Assembly: GCA_030446525.1 (NCBI GenBank)
Contig: JAUJNC010000243.1
Location: forward strand, 1 to 8,323
Direction: 5' to 3'
Origin: Armatimonadaceae bacterium
Lineage (GTDB): Bacteria; Armatimonadota; Armatimonadia; Armatimonadales; Armatimonadaceae
Length of the DNA stretch: 8,323 nucleotides
Translations under genes and position numbers: made by a program
The notes under the pieces: model-generated
Told to the model about the DNA's origin: nothing
What the model saw: the letters and a program-made list of their open reading frames with translations, nothing else
Databases searched by the model: none
Shown here: positions 1-5,896 of the stretch, piece after piece
How positions within the stretch are numbered: position 1 is the first letter of the stretch
Layout of the letters: each line of letters begins with the position of its first letter

Positions 1-1150
1 GACCGGTCTCGTTGGGAACGCCGTCGCGGAAGACCAGATTGTACAGGGCGATGTTGAGGCCGGTGTGCAGAAAGAAGCCGCCGCTCCGGTTCATCAGGCC
101 GTCGAACCAGGCGGCGTTATCGCCGTGTTGCCGGGCCAGCGCCAGGTAAGCCAGGGCGCTCTGGTGCATCCCGAAGTTGCCGCGGATCTTCTCCGAGAAG
201 TAGGCGGCGATCGCGTCCTCGATCAGGTTCGCCTCGATGAACGCCCGAATCTCTTTTCCCGTCTTGCCGCTGAGGCGCTGTAGATCAGCATCGGCGTCTA
301 TAGTCTCCCAGACCGCGTCGTAGGCATCGGCAAAGCCCTCGACAAGATTCGTCTCCCAAATGTGATTGAGCACCTTGCCCGGGTAGCGCTGGCCGCGCGT
401 CGCTTGCATCTTGCCGTAGCGCGACTGCTTCTCATGGTCCATCGCCGGGTAGACCTCAGCGATTCGTTGCAGCAGCACAGCGGCCTTATGGGCATACCGC
501 TTATCGCCGGTCAACAGGTAGGCCCGCCCTAGCGCCCGCACCCCCGGCCCGAGATGATGGTGCCACGCCCGGTGGTTGTAGTGGGCGACGAACCAGTAGC
601 GCTCGTTGTTTTTTGGATTGAGCCATCCCCAGCCATCGTCCACGTACGCTGTGTCCCAGCCGCGCTTCTCCGTGAAGCCGCTCCGGTAGTAGGCCGCATA
701 GTCGTTGGTGGGGTAGACGCTGCCGTCGACGGGGCAGGTCAGCTTGAACGGCTTCCGCAGATCGACGAGCCAGGGATAGGAGCCGAACTTCTGGTGGATC
801 TCCTGGCCGCATTTGGGGCAGCCGACACTGCTGCCGACATCGAAGGCGCGGGGCACCTGGGCGGGCGTGACGAGTACGCGAAGCTCCTCGTCGCTCCAGT
901 CCAGCCACGGGTCGGCGGCCCGGGTGATCCCATCGGCGACAGCGCGCGCCGCCGGGTAGCGCCCGATATTGGCCCGAGCCTGCGCGATCTCGGCGTCGCT
1001 GTAGATACGGCGGGCGGTCTTCAGCGGATACTGCGGAGGCGCGTTTTCTTCAAGGTCCATGGCACGGGTTTCCTGGCTTCCCGCAAAGAGTGCCGCGAGT
1101 ACGATAGTCACGACAGCGGGTAATCGCACAAAAAAACGTAAACGAGTCAT
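1..1150 (-). CDS. Secreted heparinase II/III-like polysaccharide lyase, N-terminal 383 residues (C-terminus beyond the left edge)
   Basis: The frame read leftwards from the ATG at 1148-1150 stays open for 383 codons to the window edge. The protein begins with a signal peptide (MTRLRFFVRLPAVVTIVLA, hydrophobic to about residue 25, likely cut after ETRA). Next comes a two-part Cys motif, CPKCGQEIH (about 805-820) and LTCPVDGSVYPTNDYAAYY (about 700-745), of the kind seen in heparinase/alginate-lyase-like proteins of Planctomycetes and Armatimonadota. An alpha-helical toroid-like part follows, with YNHRAWHHH (about 560-585), IWETN and GNFGMHQSALAYLALA (about 150-180); the Asn and His of NFGMHQ are candidate active-site residues by family analogy. 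The start is supported by AAGGGAAG a few bases upstream. It is expected to cleave a uronic-acid-containing polysaccharide outside the cytoplasm. The gene lies 89 bases downstream of another heparinase-like gene and is probably co-transcribed with it. No frame changes were seen. The C-terminal beta-sheet domain that would confirm the family is off the window; substrate unknown. Confidence 0.8.
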   Translation of the reverse strand, partial: MTRLRFFVRLPAVVTIVLAALFAGSQETRAMDLEENAPPQYPLKTARRIYSDAEIAQARANIGRYPAARAVADGITRAADPWLDWSDEELRVLVTPAQVPRAFDVGSSVGCPKCGQEIHQKFGSYPWLVDLRKPFKLTCPVDGSVYPTNDYAAYYRSGFTEKRGWDTAYVDDGWGWLNPKNNERYWFVAHYNHRAWHHHLGPGVRALGRAYLLTGDKRYAHKAAVLLQRIAEVYPAMDHEKQSRYGKMQATRGQRYPGKVLNHIWETNLVEGFADAYDAVWETIDADADLQRLSGKTGKEIRAFIEANLIEDAIAAYFSEKIRGNFGMHQSALAYLALARQHGDNAAWFDGLMNRSGGFFLHTGLNIALYNLVFRDGVPNETG

Positions 1151-1168
1151 TGCTTCCCTTACAGTTTC

Positions 1169-1214
1169 GAGCCGAGGGATGTCCATACCCCCCGGCTCCA
1201 TGTGCCCCGGCACA
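1169..1214 (-). other. Two adjacent intercistronic hairpins between the lyase genes
   Basis: The 89-base gap between the two lyase genes holds an imperfect hairpin at 1169-1198. GAGCCG pairs with CGGCTC, and inside it GGG pairs with CCC around ATGTCCATA. A smaller perfect inverted repeat, TGTGCCCCGGCACA, lies at 1201-1214. Neither is followed by a T-run in the minus direction, so they do not look like intrinsic terminators. The larger one ends 18 bases before the ATG of the downstream lyase, just ahead of its AAGGGAAG ribosome binding site, so a role in mRNA processing or translation of the second cistron is possible (inference). Confidence 0.4.
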
Positions 1215-1239
1215 GCATAAGGCATGGTTCTGCCCCTGT

Positions 1240-3810
1240 CTACTCGGGACGAAGCGTCTGCGTCACGCGGCCACCCTCGGTTCGGACGAGCGTGAACCGC
1301 CCGTTCACCGTCAGAGGCCCCGCTGGCGTGGAGAGGGCGACGGGCCGCGCCTCCCGGCAGGAGACCAGATAGTCCACGCCCTTTTCGGTCTCCACCGCTA
1401 GGGCCACGGTGTTTTCCTCCTCCGCCTTCGGCACGGGCAGGCGGCGGATGCTGCGCACGCTCTCCTGGCCCTCCGGGCACGCCTCGAAGGCGGCGACGAA
1501 GACCGTCGGATGCTTGCCGCTGGCCGGGCGGCGGCGGCGAATGATGTAGGGCAGGAGCGCACCGACGTCCGTGTTCCGATAGTCCCGCTGGCCCCAGCCG
1601 TCCCCCAGAAGCGAAAGTTCGCCCGCCGCGTTCGGCCAGAGGGCGTGGAAGCGGGTTGTCGCATCCATCTTCCACGTCACCCGCCACGGCGCGGTCGCAT
1701 CGGAGCCGCGCAGGTTCGCCAGGTCGAGGGAGTCCGGCGGTTCGAGACGCCACGGCTTCGCCTGCGGCCCGGCGATCTGATACTCCTTGTTAGGGCCGTG
1801 GAAGACGTAGTCATGCCGCTGCCCACCCTGGACCCTGAAGATGTCCACGAAGTACCGCCGGTTCGGGGCGGTCTCTATTTGCGCCACGGTGCGGCGGTAC
1901 AGGCTCGCCTGCGGGTACGCCTGCGACTCGGCCTCCATCACCTTGAGTACGCCCGACGCGGCAAACAACAGGAACTTTCCGCCCGGCCCCGCGCGATCTG
2001 GTCTTTCCCGTCTACCATGACCGTGTTGTGGGCGAATGTGCGGGTCGTCCTTTGTTTCAGCGGATGGTCCCAGAGATAGCCCAGATCGGAGAGCAGTTCG
2101 TGCCCGTCCTGCCAGAGGTACAGGTTCAGGCTGTCGATGTGATGGTGTCCGCCCCAGTCGCTGGCGCTCAGCAGAAGCAGGCTGTCACGGCCCGTCGCCC
2201 CGCCGCGCAGATACCCGATCTGGAGCATGGGGAAGAGATGGTCCGGCAGGAGGAGCGTCGGCGTGCCCTGCTCTTCCAGTCCTGGCTTGCGGTAGTAGAT
2301 CGCGTATGGCGCGTAGCCCCGGGAAAGATCGTCCCCGGCAATGGCCTGCAGCAGCGCGCGGTACTGCGCGTTCTCCGGGTAATTGGCGGCCATCAGCTCG
2401 GCGAAGCGCGCGCCAAGCTCGCTGGTGGCGTACCCGTCCGCCAGCGGCGGATAGCGTAGGTCCCCCTGCAGCCCGACGAACATCGCTTCCCAGACGCGCC
2501 GGTACGCGGGGAGCCGGTACAGGTCGAGATTCTCCAGCCGTTTGCCCGCGGCGTCCCGATAGCCCGGCGGATCCGAGTAGCCCCGGAACGCCTGGCCGAG
2601 CGTGTGGATGCCGTTCAGCGTCATCAGTGCATAGCTCCAGGACTCCGGCGTGCCGCCGTCGGGAAGGAACCAGCCATCGACCGTTTTCTGGAACGCATCC
2701 AGGCCGAAGCGCACCAGTTCCGGATGCCCGAGCGCCATGCCCACCAGCGCGGTCGCGGTCTCATTGCCCACCGACTTGTTATTCACGGACTTATCGGCGA
2801 CCAGGAGCAGGGTGCTCTCAAGGAGCAGATCCTTCTCGATGCGGAGCCGCTCCGCATCGGCGTAGACCGGCTTGCCACCCTCTCGTGCCGTGCAGGTCAG
2901 ATCATACGCCTCGACCATATCGCGCACGAAGTGCCCCTCCTGACCGGACGCAGTAGCCCGGCCCGCGCTCCAGAAGCCGGTGTGCAGCTTCCGATCCGGC
3001 TTGGTCGGCGGCGGGCAAAGCTCGTCCTGCGGCAGCGCCTGGATGTTTTGCGCGGCGACGCGCGGGTCCATGTCCGCGTACTCGCCGTAGCCGACATGCA
3101 CTAGCCAGTTCGGATAGACCTGCGCAAACCGCAGAAGGATCTTTCGCGTTGCCTGCGCGTACTCCGGCTTTCCCGTCAGCGCGTACGCCTCGGGCTGCTG
3201 CGGCACAGCCTGGACATATAAACCACCTTGCGTGCGCGGATACTCCCCGTGGGCCGGCCGGCCAGTGGCGTAGCTGAAGATCACGAACGGTTCCCCGCCG
3301 TAGTAGGTGAAGGTCTGCCTGCCGCCGTAGCGCGCCTTCAGCGTCACCGTCTCGGCGTATCGCCTTCATTGGGATAGACCGTTTTGCAGACCGTACAGGT
3401 GAGGCGGTCAGGGTCCTGCGCGGACCAGCTCCACTGCCCGTGCGGGTGCGCTGGCTTGGTTCTGGTCGCGGCAGGCCGGGCAGGGGGTGAAGTGGGGAAC
3501 GCCTGGCGTGGTGGCCGGGATCATCCGGGCGAGAAAAGCGGCATCGACTTGCGGACCCTGCCCTGCACCCGCTTCTCGGTGGCGTCCTGGTAGGCGCGTG
3601 CCCAGGAATAGCGGTCAACATTCTTCCGGGCGCGCTGAACGTCCGAGGACTTGACGGTGGCAGCCGGATGGGGGATGGTAGTCCGATAGCGCTGCACAGA
3701 GCGACCAGTCGGTAAGGGTCATGCGGAGCCGTCGGGCCTGCCTGAGCGAAAGCGGAAGCGGAAATGGTCAGCAAGAACAGCAGTATATACGCGGATATCG
3801 TGGCTGTCAT
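1240..3810 (-). pseudogene. Secreted heparinase II/III-like lyase, full-length locus broken by five frame changes
   Basis: Reading leftwards from the ATG at 3808-3810, a clear signal peptide (MTATISAYILLFLLTISASA, cleavage after AFA) leads into PTAPHDPYRLV. The protein then continues in other frames: RYRTTIPHPAATVKSSDV to about 3523, TPGVPHFTPCPACRDQN to about 3445, HPHGQWSWSAQDPDRLTCTV to about 3355, then one open frame from 3347 to about 1985, and a last frame from about 1983 to the TAG at 1240. Joined, they give about 850 residues, a normal length for this group. Domains in order: signal peptide; Cys motifs CPAC and CTVC; an alpha-toroid lyase domain (VGNETATALVGMALGHPE near 2740); the heparinase II/III C-terminal domain with GGHHHIDSLNLYLW (about 2115-2155) and RTFAHNTVMVDG (about 2000-2045); and a beta-rich tail. 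The change at about 1985 needs one missing base (GGGC GGA AAG TTC). Because each segment keeps a conserved family sequence, decay is either very recent or due to base-calling errors. A functional copy would cleave acidic polysaccharide outside the cell. Confidence 0.8.
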
Positions 3811-3838
3811 ATATCTCTTCTCAGTCCCTGGTGAAAGA

Positions 3839-3871
3839 CAGCGCGGCACCTTCGTCCAAGACGCCGCGCTG
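3839..3871 (-). other. Strong intergenic hairpin between the DUF1559 and lyase genes
   Basis: CAGCGCGGC at 3839-3847 pairs perfectly with GCCGCGCTG at 3863-3871 (9 bp). Inside, after a symmetric 2x2 internal loop, CTT (3850-3852) pairs with AAG (3858-3860) around a 5-base loop. In the minus direction it lies between the DUF1559 stop (3940) and the lyase ATG (3810), followed by TCTTTCACC. That is too weak a T-tract for a confident intrinsic terminator, but partial termination or mRNA end protection between the two genes would fit. Confidence 0.5.
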
Positions 3872-3939
3872 CATGAGTGCCGAGTCCGAGCCGAGGGACT
3901 GGTTGATTCCGGCAAGCTGCTATATGCTGCCGCTTTATG

Positions 3940-4833
3940 CTAAGTACGCTGCGGAACTCCGCGCTCCAGCTTACAGAGTTCCGGCCCGGTCTTGATCCAC
4001 TTCGAGTGGCCGTCGGCGAACACATTGTTCACGCCGCCCGCATGGCGTCCCGACGGCACACCCGCCCCCGGTTTGCCTACGAGTTTGGCCGAGTCCGGCC
4101 AGTTGTACATCTTCTTCAGGCAGTTTGCCACGCTCTGCGGGAAGTAGCGGTACATGATGATGTACGACGCATTATGGGTTCGCCCCAGGTCGTTGCGCAG
4201 CCAGCCATACGGCACGGAACTGTCCAATAACGTGATTAGATCGGCTGGTTTATCCAGCGAGGCAAGGTTGACGCCGACGCGCGTGGGATCGCTGCTGGTG
4301 GAGCCGAGTTGTCCGCTGGGAAGAAGCCGAGCTGCACGTTGTAGGCGTAGCCCGTGGTAGTCGGCAACGTCGGGACAGCGCTGCTGGTAGGGACTGTAGG
4401 CGCCGGTACCGACGCCGGTGTCGGACGGATTTCCGGCGTTCCATTTGGAGGCGGCGCCGTTCTTGACGTAGGGATAGATGTAGTCCGCCCAGTAGCGATA
4501 GCCGTTCTGGACCGGCGAGCCGGGGATGCCTGCGACGCTGAAGTCATCCGAGAAGGGAAATGTCTCGTCGTAGTCCTGGATGTAGCGCATCAGGGCGGTC
4601 CCGATCTGCTTGGTGTTGGACAGGCAGGAGATGGCGCGCGCTTTTGCCCGCGCCTGGGCAAAAACGGGAAAGAGAATTGCAGCCAGGATCGCGATGATCG
4701 CGATGACAACGAGAGGTTGATCAGGGTAAATCCAGAGGATTTACTCCGGGGTGAATGCACGAGCGGCATTAGTAGAGCCGGGGCGGACGGGTCGCTCCGG
4801 GCGGAGCACCGGGGTGTTCGACAGACGATACAT
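3940..4833 (-). pseudogene. DUF1559 / H-X9-DG prepilin-like protein, frame broken at three or four places
   Basis: A type IV-pilin-like N-terminus is readable: KSSGFTLINL, then after a one-base gap (about 4712-4716) VVIAIIAILAAILFPVFAQ, followed by SCLSNTKQIGTALMRYIQDY and DETFPFSDD. This is the hallmark of DUF1559 proteins in Armatimonadota. The middle switches frame at about 4390 to read TTTGYAYNVQLGFFP and returns at about 4310 to SDPTRVGVNLASLDKPADL. The end carries HAGGVNNVFADG (4009-4044), an exact His-X9-Asp-Gly motif, then HSKWIK; the stop is TAG at 3940. Two starts compete. The ATG at 4831-4833 has a strong GGAGG six bases upstream, but its frame stops at 4741 after 30 codons. The ATG at 4767-4769 is in frame with the prepilin motif and gives a neat 13-residue leader, but has no clear ribosome binding site. 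Family members are thought to be membrane-anchored, pseudopilin-like surface proteins; function is largely unknown. Position +5 after the processing site is Asn where Glu is usual. Confidence 0.75.
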
Positions 4834-4839
4834 AAGCGA

Positions 4840-4844
4840 CCTCC
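4840..4844 (-). promoter_or_regulatory. Strong Shine-Dalgarno (GGAGG) before the ATG at 4833
   Basis: The minus strand reads CCGGAGGTCGCTTATG, giving GGAGG with a 6-base spacer. It is among the best ribosome binding sites in the window and argues that translation begins at 4833, even though that frame closes after 30 codons before the prepilin motif is reached. Confidence 0.6.
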
Positions 4845-4948
4845 GGAAGTGTTGCTGGTGCGGCACGCTATGGCCGCAGGTTGACCGCCGACGAGTTGTT
4901 CCTTTGTCGCCTCGGAAATACGACTGGCCTATCGACGGAACATTAAAG

Positions 4949-5060
4949 CACCCATTACGGGTGGGCCGCTATGCATGTCTGTCATAGCAGCCGGAGGAGT
5001 AAGCCGCTTCGTAGCGGCAACGACGATGCGGAGGGCACGGCGCACTGGGATAGACCCTCC
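4949..5060 (-). ncRNA. Candidate structured 5' leader or small RNA: four consecutive hairpins
   Basis: This gene-free stretch holds four inverted repeats in a row (plus-strand coordinates). CACCC 4949-4953 pairs with GGGTG 4959-4963. GGC-c-GCTATG 4964-4973 pairs with CATAGC-a-GCC 4983-4992 (9 bp, one mismatch, 9-base loop). GCCGCT 5003-5008 pairs with AGCGGC 5013-5018 around a 4-base loop. GGAGGG 5030-5035 pairs with CCCTCC 5055-5060. The first two are directly adjacent. In the minus direction they lie just downstream of an extended -10 promoter candidate (5079-5084) and about 115 bases upstream of the DUF1559 ribosome binding site, so they would sit in that gene's 5' leader. I do not recognise a known riboswitch class: the key conserved loops of c-di-GMP and cobalamin riboswitches are not evident. 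A separate small RNA or chance structure in GC-rich DNA remains possible. Confidence 0.35.
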
Positions 5061-5078
5061 ATTGGGTGGGATTGCGGT

Positions 5079-5088
5079 ATTTTACCAC
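5079..5088 (-). promoter_or_regulatory. Candidate extended -10 promoter for the DUF1559 leader
   Basis: The minus strand reads TTGTGGTAAAATACC, an extended -10 (TG-G-TAAAAT, one mismatch to TATAAT at 5079-5084) inside an AT-rich pocket unlike the surrounding GC-rich DNA. No good -35 hexamer is visible at 16-18 bases, which extended -10 promoters can tolerate. Transcription would start near 5070 and run into the hairpin series and then the DUF1559 gene. Confidence 0.35.
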
Positions 5089-5149
5089 AACATGTTTGCC
5101 AGAATGAGGCTTGAAGATCTGTCGCGGACGAATTTTTCGGTGATCTTCG

Positions 5150-5425
5150 GCTTAGCGGCGTTCCCAAGAAGGACGGATAGTGATGTTCTCACGCCCGCGC
5201 TACTTGCGCAATACGGCGTACCGGATCACGAATCTGGAGCGCACCGGAAAGGGAGCCATGCGGCTGCTCCTCGACGCGCCGCTCGATATTGGGCGGCGTG
5301 GTGGGGAATGTGGAAAGCGATACCTCTTTCAGTTCTCCTATGCCGCACGAGTACATCCGTTTGAGCTGAAGGTCGTCTCCACGCGCTTCGGCAGAAACTG
5401 CGCAGGTACTCCCTCCAGCCATTGA
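5150..5425 (+). pseudogene. Orphan plus-strand coding fragment, unrecognised; resembles a beta-strand-rich C-terminal domain
   Basis: This is the only plus-strand stretch with protein-like reading. From about 5165 the frame gives EGRIVMFSRPRYLRN, then AYRITNLERTGKGAM and RLLLDAPLDIG with GC-rich third positions. Near 5290 sense moves to the next frame (GVVGNVESDTSFSSPMPHEY), and near 5355 back to LKVVSTRFGRNCAGT, ending at TGA 5423-5425. The alternating polar/hydrophobic pattern and the 'RxTxDAPLxIGRG' style recall C-terminal beta-sandwich tails of secreted polysaccharide lyases and beta-helix proteins, but I cannot name a family. AAGGA precedes the ATG at 5183 by about 9 bases, so a short real gene is an alternative. 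There is no good upstream coding extension, so a 5'-truncated remnant left by a rearrangement is my preferred reading. Confidence 0.4.
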
Positions 5426-5459
5426 GTTGTGCTTTCATGTTCTTGCGGCGCGGCACGAC

Positions 5460-5896
5460 CAAATGCATGCCGTTTTGAAAACACTGCAGCGACGGGGCGC
5501 TCTTTCGGCCCATTAAGTAACAGTACGCGGCAAGCGGTGTCGATAGGACCGGCGGGATCAGCGCCCATCTGGATTGTTCCATCGACGGCGCGCACGCGCC
5601 GGTGGGCGCCTGCGGCGTAGGGGCAGGAGCCGATGGACATTCCGGTGATCGGCGGGACGCTGGTCGCGCCGCAAGCGGATATCGTCGCCGAGCGTTGGGC
5701 CGATCACGTCCAGGGTGACCGGGACCACCGCCGGACGTTCTGCTCCAGAAACAGGGCGGACGCTCGCAGCGGATCCGCGCGCCCAGGCTTGCCGGGCCCC
5801 AACTGGCAACCTGGCGAGGCGCACGCCCGGCGGCGGAGTGATATCCTCCGATGCGAGCGATGCCCGCCCACAGTCCAGCGCAGATTCCCCGCTCAC
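5460..5896 (-). pseudogene. Remnant of a neutral/alkaline non-lysosomal ceramidase-like gene (N-terminal domain)
   Basis: Reading leftwards from a GTG at 5894-5896 gives RASLASEDITPPPGVRLA (about 5810-5865), the characteristic opening of ceramidase N-terminal-domain proteins. Frame changes then lead to DPLRASALFLEQN (about 5738-5775), AVVPVTLDVIGPTLGDDIRL (about 5680-5742), ATSVPP (about 5650-5667), RRVRAVDGTIQMGADPAGPI (about 5550-5605) and RPVAAVFSKRHAFG (about 5460-5500). The order matches that of the family (DITPP, disposal of V-T-LDVIG, an NRR..DG stretch, GP-D segment, A-x-F-x-x-x-x-HA). The zinc-binding HTHSGP-type segment, normally tens of residues after LDVIG, is missing: ATSVPP runs almost directly into the later NRR..DG-like part. 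No family C-terminal half follows. The GTG overlaps the TGA of the upstream gene (GTGA), and GAGG lies about 10 bases before it, so it was once translationally coupled. Clearly non-functional as read. Confidence 0.55.

Noticed and set aside
554..1123. Plus-strand open frame of 189 codons
   Set aside because: It is opposite the intact secreted lyase on the minus strand, whose signal peptide and Cys motifs are convincing.
2036..2956. Plus-strand open frame of 306 codons
   Set aside because: It is antisense to the lyase gene, with Arg/Pro/Ser-rich low-complexity translation and no recognisable motif.
3839..3871. Rho-independent terminator
   Set aside because: The stem is strong, but the following minus-strand sequence TCTTTCACC lacks a proper T-run.
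4949..5060. Known riboswitch (c-di-GMP-I or cobalamin)
   Set aside because: A CTCCGG stretch and a hairpin with an ACGA loop hint at c-di-GMP-I, but the conserved GCAAAGCC-type core and tetraloop receptor are not there.
4975..5364. Plus-strand open frame of 129 codons
   Set aside because: Third codon positions are not GC-rich, it runs through the hairpin series, and its second half is out of frame with the more protein-like fragment at 5165-5425.
5226..5582. Minus-strand open frame of 118 codons (MHLVVPRRKNMKAQLNGWRE part)
   Set aside because: A short stretch looks protein-like, but it matches no family I know and overlaps better-supported readings on both strands.
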